Shown here: one piece after another, positions 1 to 9,077 of the stretch | How the letters are laid out: every line of letters starts with the position of its first letter | How positions within the stretch are numbered: position 1 is the stretch's first letter | From: an uncultured Ignavibacteria bacterium | Lineage (GTDB): Bacteria > Bacteroidota > Ignavibacteria > Tepidaquicellales > Tepidaquicellaceae | Reading direction: 5' to 3' | NCBI GenBank assembly: GCA_937872315.1 | Contig: CALMST010000347.1 | Location: 1-34,155, forward strand | Length of the DNA stretch: 34,155 nt | Notes under the pieces: generated by a model | The model's input: only the letters and a program-made list of their open reading frames with translations | What the model was told of the DNA's origin: nothing | Database searches by the model: none | Translations under genes and position numbers: made by a program

Positions 1-56
1 ACTCAATACTCAATACTCAATACTCAATACTCAATACTCAATACTCAATACTATTT
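1..56. repeat. heptamer tandem array, unit ACTCAAT, ending in a stop codon
   Basis: Seven perfect copies of ACTCAAT fill positions 1-49. A decayed eighth unit, ACTATTT (50-56), contains the reverse-complemented stop codon (51-53) of the TPR gene. The array continues off the left edge, so its full length is unknown. The layout matches the arrays at 16667 and 24139. Confidence 0.95.
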
Positions 57-1193
57 ATAAGCTTCCTTCAAAAACTTCTCTGCTTCCGAATGTGAATTCT
101 GAAAATTAGGCATTTTAAGAACTTTATCATAATAATTCTCGGCAGATGCCCTGTTACCCTGAAAATCATTATACATTCCAGCGATAAGATATATGAATGC
201 CGAATATGCATATTCATTTTCCTTATCGAGTATTTTTGTTATTTCTTCGGCTACTTTTATATACTCCCCTGCCTCGCTGAATCTGTTGAGTCTCAGAAGA
301 CATAATGCGGCATAATAATTTGCTTCCCTTTTTAAATTCAGGGTTGTGTATCCGGTTGTATTGCTGTCTATTTTTGTTAAGATCTTTTTCCAGCCTGTAA
401 GCGCCATATCCCATTTTCCGAGACCATTATAACTGTTGTAAAGATATTTTTCAAAAATCGGATTTTCAGGAAATTCTTCGTTAAGCATCTTTGAATAAGT
501 CTCGGCTTCAGGATAATTTTTTTCATATACAAGATTCAAATATGCAAGCACGTATTTTGCTTCAGCTTTAGTGTATTTAGAATCCTGTGAACTTTCTTTG
601 ATCTGCATAAGACCTTTATTCTTATCTCCTTTAGGAAAAATAAGCATCAACGGTTTTACAACTGGATATTTATCCGGAACATATTCGGCAAAATAATTAT
701 ACATTCCGATACCAAAGATCACATCTTTATTTCCGGGATTTATTTCATATGCTTCCTGCAGAAGATTCAGAGCTTCTTTTCCCTGTTCTGCAGCTTTAAG
801 CCAGTTTTCCCGGAGACTGTTTACAAGTCCGCTGTATCCAAGAGCGCCGCCTTTATAAAACATTGCTTCATCATCCCTTTCATTTTTGTCCAACCTCTCA
901 TCTGTTATCTCAACAACTTTTTCCGCTTTCTTAAAGAAGATATTGTCCAGAGAATCATTTTCCTTATTCAGGTTGATCCTCCACCAGTCAACCATTGCCA
1001 GAAAAAAATAACCTGCCGGATCTCCGGGATCTGATGTAACAATTTCATTGAATAACATTTGTGCTGAGTCAAATTTAACATGATAAATATAATCAATCCC
1101 TTTTGATATCTTCTCTTCTTTAGTTTGAGGAAATATATCCCGGGAAGATAATATGATCAATGAGAATAATGTTAAAGAAAATATTCTGTACAT
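51..1193 (-). CDS. exported tetratricopeptide-repeat protein
   Basis: The 380-residue protein begins with a hydrophobic signal peptide (about residues 1-22, ending near FPQ). The rest is helical with TPR-like pairs: an N-terminal repeat around residues 30-70 (GIDYIYHVKFDSAQMLFNE), a segment with INPGNKDVIFGIGMYNYF near 150-170, and C-terminal repeats around 215-370. The GIGMYNYF and FPKGDKNKGL segments recall the Iml2/TPR39-type helical repeat arrangement, but this is only a motif impression. There is no T9SS sorting domain, so it is probably periplasmic or attached to the outer membrane and acts in protein-protein interaction. The gene has its own upstream gap with a possible promoter and follows the terminator of the next gene. 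The stop codon lies in a heptamer array. Confident as a gene and as TPR; the specific role is unknown. Confidence 0.85.
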   Translation of the reverse strand: MYRIFSLTLFSLIILSSRDIFPQTKEEKISKGIDYIYHVKFDSAQMLFNEIVTSDPGDPAGYFFLAMVDWWRINLNKENDSLDNIFFKKAEKVVEITDERLDKNERDDEAMFYKGGALGYSGLVNSLRENWLKAAEQGKEALNLLQEAYEINPGNKDVIFGIGMYNYFAEYVPDKYPVVKPLMLIFPKGDKNKGLMQIKESSQDSKYTKAEAKYVLAYLNLVYEKNYPEAETYSKMLNEEFPENPIFEKYLYNSYNGLGKWDMALTGWKKILTKIDSNTTGYTTLNLKREANYYAALCLLRLNRFSEAGEYIKVAEEITKILDKENEYAYSAFIYLIAGMYNDFQGNRASAENYYDKVLKMPNFQNSHSEAEKFLKEAYK

Positions 1194-1226
1194 TTACGTT
1201 AATATTAAATTAAATTTAACTGATAC

Positions 1227-1256
1227 CAAAATAGAAAAATTACCACACCGACTCAA
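1227..1256 (-). promoter_or_regulatory. candidate Bacteroidetes-type promoter for the TPR gene
   Basis: Read on the minus strand, TTG (1254-1256) is followed after 19 bases by CTATTTTG (1227-1234), 34 bases upstream of the ATG. Spacing fits the Bacteroidetes primary-sigma layout (TTTG, 19-21 bases, TAnnTTTG), but the -7 box is imperfect. It is supported mainly by the same layout at 8172, 13240 and 18914. Confidence 0.35.
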
Positions 1257-1325
1257 CTCACTTATAATACTCGTTAAATACATTAAAATCCACAAACTCT
1301 GAATATTCAATGCAAACCAAAATAA

Positions 1326-1355
1326 AAAAGACAGCTCTGTTCAGAACTGTCTTTT
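1326..1355 (-). terminator. intrinsic terminator after the dockerin-propeller pair
   Basis: AAAAGACAG (1326-1334) pairs with CTGTCTTTT (1347-1355), and an inner TCTG/CAGA extends the stem. The A-run on the plus strand gives a U-tract for minus-strand transcription. It lies 21 bases beyond the stop of the gene at 1376. Confidence 0.8.
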
Positions 1356-1375
1356 AAATTTAAATCAATTTCAAA

Positions 1376-4300
1376 TCATTTTGAATCAGCAGAGTTTGAA
1401 ATTTTTGAAAAATAATTCTTTAATTCATATCGGGATCTTTCCTTTGAAGCATCATTCTGTGAAGTCGCGGTTTCAGGGGTTATTTTGCTTACAAAGTCAG
1501 ATGCGTTATTATAAACGATCAGAAGATCTGTCAGATCTACCAGTCCGTCACCCGTAAGATCTGACAATACATATCCAAGAGCAAAATTAGCTCCGTCATT
1601 ATATATCTGTAAAAGATCAGAAAGTTCAATTAAACCGTCTTTATTTAAATCACCGGCGAAAAGACAGTATTTACCGTTAATCAGATTTAAGTTATTCCCG
1701 TAACCCTGCGATGCCGATGAAGTAAAATCATAATATCCCGTAACTCCCGCAGTGATGGATTCTCCTCCCGACTTACTCCAGGTCTCAAGAGAATTTCTGT
1801 GAGATACTTGTAAATAATATGTATCGGATATGACATTTTTGAATACCAGTCCAGCATTATTTGTTACCGAATCCATAACAGCAGATGCGGAATCCACTAC
1901 TGCAAAAGGACTTACATTTTTTCTCAGATAAACTTTAACAGTATCTGACATGTTTTGAGTAACTCCGTTATAGAACCCTTCCGGAGAAAGTTTTACATTA
2001 TATAAAGTATAAACTTTAAAAGTAGAAATATTGACGTTATCAATATATAAATTATTTCCGTAACCACTTCTTGCTCTGTACCTGATCTTGTTGGTTCCTT
2101 CAGGTAATGCAATTGACTTGGACAACCACTGATTTGCAAGAGTAGGAGTATAAAGATTTCCTGAAGGTTCTGTTGTCACCATTGAATTTAACTCTCCAAT
2201 TACATCTCCATTTTTTCCTCTGAATCTTGCAAGCTCATTAAATGTTGAACCCCCGTTAGTAGAATATTCTATTATAAGCGAGTCAACTGCATTTCCTGTG
2301 TATGGTGAATATGAATAATCATATTTTAAAGAATCACCCGAAACAGATGCTGGAAAATCAGGAGTGAGCAGCGATTGATTGGTTCCGTTTGTTGCATTCC
2401 AGAAATCAAATTTTGAACTGCCTGTTCCTATATTATAAGCACTGACACTACTGTATACCCATCGTATTGTACCTGTATAATTAAATGACCAGTTCTTTGG
2501 AGGATATGAACCGTCAAATTCCTGATTCACTCTGGTAATTCCTTCTCCAAGATAAGGTGTAAGTGTTCCGCTGATCACATCATTAGCCGGATTTATGTCA
2601 TCTGTAATATATACAGAATCTTTCACTGTATAGGCTAGTCCGGGAGTGAATGTCCATGGATCAAAAGTAACGGGAGATTCACCGTCTGAAACAAGATTGA
2701 CTACATTTTTAGTGCTGGTATAACCACCAGGTGTAATCGTTCTCGTGACATTGAATGTAGCGCTGGCAGCACCATTGTTATTTTTAACAGTTCCGGTTGG
2801 ATTAATTGTAACAGTATTATAGAACTGATCTCCAGTTCCGTTCAGAGATAATGCCTGAACATCAATAGACGCTACCACAGGATTATCAGTATAAGTAATA
2901 TTAAGTTTGTAAATATTACTTCCCTGCTGAGCTAAAATAAGACCTCTTTCAGCAATCAAAATACCGCCGCCATGTCCGCTTAAACCTGTATTAATGTTAG
3001 TCCAGTTTGTTCCGCCGTTTGTTGAGATTGTTGCCGCTGCACCCCAGCTTCCTGTGATCACAACTGTAGGATCTTCTCTGCAGACATCAGAGCCCCATCC
3101 GGAGAATCCGGTGCTTCTGTGAACAGAATAAGAGCTTCCCATATCTGTTGATTTATAAATATTACTGCCGCTCCATTCCGTACACCATATAATATTTTTA
3201 TCAAAAACAGTATTACACATCGAAGGTGTTTCACTTGATTGAGTAGAATCAATATTAACCCAGTTTACACCGCCATTAGTTGATTTGAACATTCTTGCAG
3301 AATTACTGCTGCTTGTTACACCGTCTCCCAGTATGATCACATCAGGAGTATCCCAAGTAACTAAAATTTCACATGGACTTCTGAATGGGTAATTACCGCT
3401 TATCTCAGTGAACGAAGCTCCACTATTAGTTGATTTCCAGAAACCACCGCCGTCCGGCGCAAAATAAAACACACTTGGATTATTCTGGTCTATTTCAAGA
3501 GGCTGGCCGTAATTACTGAAATTTTTAGTCAGAACTGTTGTCCATGTAGATCCATAGTTTGTTGTTCTTGCAATCAAATCAGTTGAACTTTGATTAGCAA
3601 CCAGCCAGATATTTGTGTCTAAAGGACTTACGAAAAATGAATGGGGTGTACCTGAGCCGGGATAACTGTTACCGACAGCTGTCCAGCTTTCACCTCTGTT
3701 TCTGCTGACATAGACATTATTACCAAAAGCGACAAAAAAAGTATTGTTTACATAAGGATGAGCGCAAAGATTATTTCCCAGAAAACTTCCGCTTGCGCCG
3801 GATTTTGCAACCCAGTTATATGCAACAGAAGAACCGTTAGGCATACTCCATGTAGCACCACCGTTTGTTGTATAAATGATTACCCTGTTAAGACTGCTTA
3901 CAGCCCATCCTTTATTATTGTCATAATAAAAAATATCTTTCAGATCGGCAAGCATCGGATTCATTTCAAAGTTGAAAAAGTTATTACTGCCGCTTTTATT
4001 GTTTCTGATAAATCCACCTCCTCCGCAAACGTGTACATCATTGATTGCAGTACCGGTCAGACCAGTAATATCTTTATTTGTTCTGCTTACTGCATCTGTC
4101 CAGCCGCTACCTGTGTTTTTTAAAATTACACCGTTTGCGCCTGTTATGATTCTGTCAGTTCCGAAGTATTTTATCTTTAAAAGATCTGTTCCCACTCCCG
4201 AACTTTCGACAGTCCAGGAAGTACCGGCATTAGTTGTAAAATATACAATTCCGCCTGCACCGACAACAGTACCGTTATTGCCATTAAAATCAATAGAGCT

Positions 4301-4756
4301 TAAATTTTCACCTGATATCCCGGTGTTACTGCTGGACCAGTTTACTCCGCCATTAACGGTTTTCAAAACAAGTCCGCCGTCTCCGCATACATAGCCTGTA
4401 TTTGCATCAGTGAATTTTACGGATTTAAGATCCGAACCGCTTCCTACATTGTATATATTTATTGGAGAAGACGTTATCATTGTTTTATAAACATTTCCTG
4501 AAGCACCTGCTATCCAGACATCAGCACCAAAAGAAGTTACAGAATAAAGATTTGGATTTCCTGCTACCGTTGTGCTGGAATATGATACTCCGCCGTTTCC
4601 TGATCTGTACATTCTTCCCGCATTTCCAACGGCTAAAATATTAATTCCGTCAGAGGATGTCACGCTGTTAAATCCCTGGGCAAATACAGCATCAGAGAAT
4701 ATTAGCAGTATTGACATCACCGTAAAGAGGGATTTTAAAAAGTTTTTAATTTTCAT
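1376..4756 (-). CDS. giant secreted beta-propeller protein with C-terminal dockerin module
   Basis: The 1126-residue protein has a signal peptide (1-26, cleavage near VFAQ). A long YCF48/BNR-like propeller region (about 28-620) follows, rich in motifs such as TNGGATW, VNGGVNW and GYVCGDGG. Next come a CARDB-like Ig domain (about 625-735) and a jelly-roll region resembling cleaved-adhesin domains (about 745-912, EFDGSYPPKNW). It ends with a shared module (about 915-1094) carrying HRNSLETW and a dockerin type I pair with loops DLNKDGLIELSD and DLTGDGLVDLTD. A basic tail of about 32 residues follows the dockerin. There is no NYPNPFNPST sorting domain. It is paralogous over its whole length to the next gene upstream, 39 bp away, so both are probably one transcript. 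The propeller is also shared with the genes at 11033 and 16710. Likely a surface-attached or adhesive protein; the ligand is unknown. Confidence 0.88.
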   Translation of the reverse strand: MKIKNFLKSLFTVMSILLIFSDAVFAQGFNSVTSSDGINILAVGNAGRMYRSGNGGVSYSSTTVAGNPNLYSVTSFGADVWIAGASGNVYKTMITSSPINIYNVGSGSDLKSVKFTDANTGYVCGDGGLVLKTVNGGVNWSSSNTGISGENLSSIDFNGNNGTVVGAGGIVYFTTNAGTSWTVESSGVGTDLLKIKYFGTDRIITGANGVILKNTGSGWTDAVSRTNKDITGLTGTAINDVHVCGGGGFIRNNKSGSNNFFNFEMNPMLADLKDIFYYDNNKGWAVSSLNRVIIYTTNGGATWSMPNGSSVAYNWVAKSGASGSFLGNNLCAHPYVNNTFFVAFGNNVYVSRNRGESWTAVGNSYPGSGTPHSFFVSPLDTNIWLVANQSSTDLIARTTNYGSTWTTVLTKNFSNYGQPLEIDQNNPSVFYFAPDGGGFWKSTNSGASFTEISGNYPFRSPCEILVTWDTPDVIILGDGVTSSSNSARMFKSTNGGVNWVNIDSTQSSETPSMCNTVFDKNIIWCTEWSGSNIYKSTDMGSSYSVHRSTGFSGWGSDVCREDPTVVITGSWGAAATISTNGGTNWTNINTGLSGHGGGILIAERGLILAQQGSNIYKLNITYTDNPVVASIDVQALSLNGTGDQFYNTVTINPTGTVKNNNGAASATFNVTRTITPGGYTSTKNVVNLVSDGESPVTFDPWTFTPGLAYTVKDSVYITDDINPANDVISGTLTPYLGEGITRVNQEFDGSYPPKNWSFNYTGTIRWVYSSVSAYNIGTGSSKFDFWNATNGTNQSLLTPDFPASVSGDSLKYDYSYSPYTGNAVDSLIIEYSTNGGSTFNELARFRGKNGDVIGELNSMVTTEPSGNLYTPTLANQWLSKSIALPEGTNKIRYRARSGYGNNLYIDNVNISTFKVYTLYNVKLSPEGFYNGVTQNMSDTVKVYLRKNVSPFAVVDSASAVMDSVTNNAGLVFKNVISDTYYLQVSHRNSLETWSKSGGESITAGVTGYYDFTSSASQGYGNNLNLINGKYCLFAGDLNKDGLIELSDLLQIYNDGANFALGYVLSDLTGDGLVDLTDLLIVYNNASDFVSKITPETATSQNDASKERSRYELKNYFSKISNSADSK

Positions 4757-4795
4757 TTAAATTAGAATAATTTTGTTAAAGAGTTTTAAAAAATT

Positions 4796-7700
4796 TTATT
4801 TTACTATAATGTTTTTATTGTATTCAATAAATTCTCTTTCAGAATTAATTTTTACATTCTGCAATTCCGAAGGAGAGGATGCAGGAGTAACCGCAGAAAC
4901 GAAATTTGCAGCATTATTGAATCCGAGAATCAGATCGGTCAGATCTGTTAATCCGTCTCCTGTCAGATCTGAAACTATATATCCGGTTGCAAATTCTGAT
5001 GATTTGTTATACAATTCCAGTACGTCCGCAAGATCAATAATACCATTTACTATAACATCTCCGCTGAAAAGACACCATATAGAATTTTTCAGTACAACAT
5101 TGTTTCCGAAAGCCTGAGTCTGAAGAGAAGTAAAATCATAATTTGATGTAATTCCCCTTGTAAAAGATTCGCCACCCGGTTTGCTCCAGGTTTCAAGAGC
5201 ATTCCTGTGTTTTATCTGAATGTAATAATTTCCAGAGCCGGCATTTTTGAAAACAAAAGGTGCAGTAAAATTCAAAGAATCGATCACGGCATATGAAGAA
5301 TCCACTAACGCGAACGGACTTGATGAATTTCTAAGATAAGCTTTAACAGTATCTTTTATATTCATTGTTGCGCCGTTATACAAACCTTCAGGTGTTAGCA
5401 TAATATTATACTGTGTGTACATGGTTCCACCTTTAATTTTTATGCTGTCCAGATAAAGGTTATCACCGAATCCGCTTACAGCTTTGAATCTGATCTTATT
5501 GGTTCCGGACGGAAGAGCCCATTTTCTGCTTAGCCACTGACCGGCTGAAGGAGTAAAATTTCCTCCTGATGTAACAGTGTTAAGGGCATAAATTCCGGCT
5601 GCTCCGGTATTTCCATAGAGTCTTACAAGAGTACTGAAAGAGCTTCCGTTGTTTGTTGAAGTTTCAATTATTAAAGAATCCGTAGTTCCATTGTAAGGCG
5701 CGTATGCATAATCGTATTCAAGAGAATCACCTGCCGCGGTTGATGGGAAATTAGAAGAAAGCATGGATTGCGTTGTGCCGTTTGATGCAGACCAGAAATT
5801 ATATTTAGCAGATCCGATCCCTACTCCATAACTGCTTACAGTATTATATTGCCAGTACATTGTACCTGATCCTTCAAGCGTCCATCCGGCAGGAGGATAT
5901 GTTCCGGTGAATCCTTCACTGATCCTGTTTGAAGGCTGACCAAGATACGGGGTAAGATTGCCTGAGATAACGTCATTACCGTTATCAGCATCATCTGATA
6001 TATAAACTGAATCTCTTATTGTATATAAAGTACCTGCATTAAATGTCCATGAATCAAAATTTACATTTGTACTGCTGCTGGCTGTAAGATTTGAGACAGT
6101 TTTTGTACTTACATAATTTCCGGGACTGATCCTCCTTGTAACTGTAAATGTTGCAGAAGCCGAAGCATTGTTATTCTTTACAACTCCATAAGGAATTATT
6201 ACAGGAGTTTCATAATAGGCAACACCTGATTCTCCGATTGACAGAGCCTGAACATCAATATTAATAAGAACGGGAGTATCAGTATAAACTATGTTCAGTT
6301 TATACAAAGTACTTGTCTGCATATTAAGCATAAGATCTCTTTCAGGAACCATTATTCCCGCACCGGCTCCAGATAAACCAGTATTAACATTGAAAAAGTT
6401 ACTACCGCCGTTTGTAGTAAGATATGCCTGTGAACCATAATTACCCGTCAAAACGACAGTAGGATCTTCACGACAAAGATCAGAACCCCAGCCGCTTCCT
6501 GAATTACTCGATATGATATTCCAGTTGTTTCCCGAATTGACTGTTTTGAATACCTGTGTACTTCCCCAGGTTGTCGCATAACAAATAGTGTTATCAAAAA
6601 CCGAATTGCACATTGACGGTACTTCTGAAGAAGAGTTTGGCTTTACCTGAACCCACGTTGCGGCTGCGTCTGTTGATTTGTAAATATCAGCTCCGTCATC
6701 ACCCATAAACAATACACTGGAATTATCCCATTGAATAATAAGATCACATGGCTGTCCTATATTTGAATTATTATAAGCCGCTACTAAGTTAAATGAAGCG
6801 CCATTATTTGTTGATTTATAAACTCCTTCTCCCGCACTGTTGGATGGTGCAAAATAAAAAACTGAAGGATTATTCTGATCCATCTCAAGTGGTTGTCCGT
6901 AAGTGCTGAAATCTTTTGCTATAATATTTGTCCATGTAGCACCGTAATTTGTTGATCTTACTATACAGTCTGTGGAGTTTTCCATAGCTGCTACCCATAT
7001 ATTAGTATCGACAGGGCTTACATAAAATGAATGCGCCCTTGAACCAATTCCGATGGTTCCTATCTGTATCCAGTTTTCCCCTCTGTCACCGCTTCTGTAG
7101 ACTTTATTACCATAAACTACAAACATAGCTTCCCTGACATTCGGGTGAAGACAAAGATTGTTTCCTATACCGCTTCCGCTTGGTGTTTTAGCTACCCAGT
7201 TGTAGGAAACTGAAGAACCTGCCGGCATTTCCCAGCTTGATCCGCCATCTGTTGTCCGGATTATTACACGGTTAAGAGGACTTACTGCCCAGCCATTATT
7301 TGCATCATAATAAAATATGTCTGTAAGATTAGCAAGCATTGGATTCTTTTCAAAATTAAAGAAGTTGCTGCTTCCGCTTTTATTATTTCTAATAAAACCG
7401 CCTCCGCCGCAGACATGTACATCAGCTGCTGACGTACCCGAAAGACCCCGGATGTCAGACTTAGTTCTTGTAATTACAGAAGACCATACACCTCCGTTAC
7501 CGGACAAAATAGTTCCGTATTCTCCTACAGCATAAAGACTGCTTCCGAAATATTGTACTTTCAATAAATTATAAGCTGTCCCTGAAGACTGCGCAGACCA
7601 GCTTGCTCCTGCATTAGCTGTAACGTAGATTGATCCGTTATCACCGACAACTGTTCCGTTAGTCAGATCAGTGAATGCAACAGACCTTAAATTAACAGAA

Positions 7701-8131
7701 GCTATTCCGCTATTGCTTGGAGTCCAGTTGACACCGCCATTAACGGTTTTAAATAAAACACCGCCGTCTCCGCAAACATATCCTGTATTCGAATTTAAAA
7801 AAATAATCGAATTTAAAGTATTGGAAGTTCCTGTGTTATAAGGTGTGTAAGGTGAAACCGTTTTTAATGTCTTATAAATATTGCCATTCTGCCCGCACAT
7901 CCAAACATCATTTCCGAAGGAAGTAACACATTTAAGATCCGGTAAACCGGAAACAGACGAGCTTGAATAAGTAACACCGCCGGAGGCAGATCTGTAAATT
8001 TTTCCTGAATTTCCGACTGCCACTAAGTTTACGCCATCGGGCGTAGTAATGCTGTTAAATCCCTGTGCCTGAATTTTTCCTGATACTGAAATCAGACAAA
8101 AGGATAATACAGAAAGTACAAATAATTTCAT
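4796..8131 (-). CDS. giant secreted beta-propeller protein with dockerin module, paralog of the downstream gene
   Basis: The 1111-residue protein has the same architecture as its neighbour: signal peptide (about 1-22), YCF48/BNR-like propeller with GSGWGSDLCREDPTVVLTG-type segments, CARDB-like domain, jelly-roll (EGFTGTYPPAGW), then the shared module with HRNALETW and a dockerin pair. The first dockerin loop is degenerate (DVIVNGIIDLAD: Ile in place of Asn/Asp at loop position 3, Asn in place of Asp at position 5). The second, DLTGDGLTDLTD, looks intact, so calcium binding may be asymmetric. A tail of about 28 residues follows. The propeller is closely similar to that of the gene at 11033, which ends in a T9SS domain instead. 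It is the first gene of a probable two-gene operon, with a candidate promoter at 8172-8201. Probably cell-surface; binding partner unknown. Confidence 0.88.
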   Translation of the reverse strand: MKLFVLSVLSFCLISVSGKIQAQGFNSITTPDGVNLVAVGNSGKIYRSASGGVTYSSSSVSGLPDLKCVTSFGNDVWMCGQNGNIYKTLKTVSPYTPYNTGTSNTLNSIIFLNSNTGYVCGDGGVLFKTVNGGVNWTPSNSGIASVNLRSVAFTDLTNGTVVGDNGSIYVTANAGASWSAQSSGTAYNLLKVQYFGSSLYAVGEYGTILSGNGGVWSSVITRTKSDIRGLSGTSAADVHVCGGGGFIRNNKSGSSNFFNFEKNPMLANLTDIFYYDANNGWAVSPLNRVIIRTTDGGSSWEMPAGSSVSYNWVAKTPSGSGIGNNLCLHPNVREAMFVVYGNKVYRSGDRGENWIQIGTIGIGSRAHSFYVSPVDTNIWVAAMENSTDCIVRSTNYGATWTNIIAKDFSTYGQPLEMDQNNPSVFYFAPSNSAGEGVYKSTNNGASFNLVAAYNNSNIGQPCDLIIQWDNSSVLFMGDDGADIYKSTDAAATWVQVKPNSSSEVPSMCNSVFDNTICYATTWGSTQVFKTVNSGNNWNIISSNSGSGWGSDLCREDPTVVLTGNYGSQAYLTTNGGSNFFNVNTGLSGAGAGIMVPERDLMLNMQTSTLYKLNIVYTDTPVLINIDVQALSIGESGVAYYETPVIIPYGVVKNNNASASATFTVTRRISPGNYVSTKTVSNLTASSSTNVNFDSWTFNAGTLYTIRDSVYISDDADNGNDVISGNLTPYLGQPSNRISEGFTGTYPPAGWTLEGSGTMYWQYNTVSSYGVGIGSAKYNFWSASNGTTQSMLSSNFPSTAAGDSLEYDYAYAPYNGTTDSLIIETSTNNGSSFSTLVRLYGNTGAAGIYALNTVTSGGNFTPSAGQWLSRKWALPSGTNKIRFKAVSGFGDNLYLDSIKIKGGTMYTQYNIMLTPEGLYNGATMNIKDTVKAYLRNSSSPFALVDSSYAVIDSLNFTAPFVFKNAGSGNYYIQIKHRNALETWSKPGGESFTRGITSNYDFTSLQTQAFGNNVVLKNSIWCLFSGDVIVNGIIDLADVLELYNKSSEFATGYIVSDLTGDGLTDLTDLILGFNNAANFVSAVTPASSPSELQNVKINSEREFIEYNKNIIVK

Positions 8132-8171
8132 TGTCTTTAATTATAATTTAAATTTTTTGGGAATGTGTATA

Positions 8172-8201
8172 CAAAATAAGCTTAATGTTTATCAGATTCA
8201 A
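8172..8201 (-). promoter_or_regulatory. candidate promoter for the dockerin-propeller operon
   Basis: On the minus strand, TTG (8199-8201), 19 bases, then TTATTTTG (8172-8179), about 41 bases before the ATG. The segment between this box and the start (CACATTCC followed by an A-run) is also found upstream of the paralog starting at 13195, which supports a conserved regulatory region. Confidence 0.45.
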
Positions 8202-8356
8202 TTAAAATTAAGGATTTACTGATTTTTTTTTATGGTAAGGATTTAACGGGATTTTGGATTAATTTTGATGCCCAAAAGTAAAAACTGAATAAACTGCGGG
8301 GTTTAATTACTTTTAAATTTGATATAATAATGTATTAATCAATGAATCAATTCACA

Positions 8357-8890
8357 TCATTTTTTAAAAAACCTTTTTTTGTCAATCTGATATATGTAAT
8401 TCTTACTTTCCTTCTCACCGTAGTAACTGATCTCCTTTTCATCAATCTTTACTGCTCCCGATTTTTCAATGGCTTTTTGTGATCTGATGTTTTCAGATCC
8501 AATGTGAAAATGAACTTTGTCAACAAATTGAAAGGCATATTCAAGCATCATCTTTTTTACCGCCTGATTATAAGTACTCCCCCAGTGATCCCTTGCGAAA
8601 AATGTATATCCAATAGCAATAGTATTCGATGTTTCAGCAGGATAATAAAACCTCGTGCTTCCTATCGCCTTTCCGGTTTTATTGTCATAAATCAGGAATG
8701 CGCCTTTGGATTCCATAGCGCCTTTAAAGAAATTTTTAAAGACCTCCCGTATATATCTGTCTTTGTTAGGATGTTGCTCCCAAACTAGCGGATCTGAAGA
8801 TACTTCAAAAAGAGTTTCGAAATCTTCTTCCTTTAGTGGAATGAGTTTTACAATTTCATTTTCAAGAATTGGTTGTAATTCGAATTTCAT
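8357..8890 (-). CDS. GNAT-family N-acetyltransferase (RimJ/RimL-like)
   Basis: The 177-residue protein has the order of a RimJ/RimL-type acetyltransferase (Acetyltransf_3 class). An N-terminal strand (LIPLKEEDFETLFEV) is followed by a central FLIYDNKTGKAIGSTRFY strand pair. Then comes the acetyl-CoA binding region IAIGYTFFARDHWGSTYNQAVKKMM (split as IAIGYTFFARDHWG and STYNQAVKKMM), and NIRSQKAIEKSGAVKIDE as the typical helix 4/strand 6 segment. No signal peptide, so cytosolic. Such enzymes acetylate N-terminal or small-molecule amines; the substrate cannot be told from sequence. It is the only obvious cytosolic enzyme in the window and stands alone, with no clear co-transcribed partner. A heptamer array lies 7 bases upstream of its ATG. 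Confidence 0.92.
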   Translation of the reverse strand: MKFELQPILENEIVKLIPLKEEDFETLFEVSSDPLVWEQHPNKDRYIREVFKNFFKGAMESKGAFLIYDNKTGKAIGSTRFYYPAETSNTIAIGYTFFARDHWGSTYNQAVKKMMLEYAFQFVDKVHFHIGSENIRSQKAIEKSGAVKIDEKEISYYGEKESKNYIYQIDKKRFFKK

Positions 8891-8897
8891 ATGTGCG

Positions 8898-8946
8898 GGT
8901 ATTAAGTGTTTTGTATTAGGTATTTGGTATTAAATATTAGGTATTC
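8898..8946. repeat. degenerate heptamer array, unit GGTATTA (inverse of ACCTAAT)
   Basis: Seven consecutive 7-base units can be read: GGTATTA, AGTGTTT, TGTATTA, GGTATTT, GGTATTA, AATATTA, GGTATTC. The unit is the reverse complement of the ACCTAAT array at 24139. It lies between the GNAT start and the terminator of the next gene, so it would be in the GNAT leader. Confidence 0.85.
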
Positions 8947-9020
8947 CGTAAATGGGACTTTTAAAATTCAAAATATGAATCATAATCTAATATTTCAGTA
9001 AGAAAATTAAGTGCACAAAA

Positions 9021-9050
9021 AAAAGCTGAAAGATCTGTCTTCCAGCTTTT
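9021..9050 (-). terminator. intrinsic terminator after the frameshifted T9SS cargo gene
   Basis: AAAAGCTG (9021-9028) pairs with CAGCTTTT (9043-9050), with an inner AAGA/TCTT pairing. The preceding plus-strand A-run gives a U-tract on the minus strand. Confidence 0.8.
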
Positions 9051-9077
9051 AGTGTTATATTAATATTACTCAAATAA

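Noticed and set aside
1-50. Possible CRISPR array or origin-like iteron
   Set aside because: Units are 7 bp with no spacers and no cas or replication gene nearby; it is a short tandem repeat.
3758-4394. Plus-strand open frames opposite the 1376 gene
   Set aside because: They are antisense to a well-supported propeller gene, have no recognisable domain, and owe their length to its repetitive codons.
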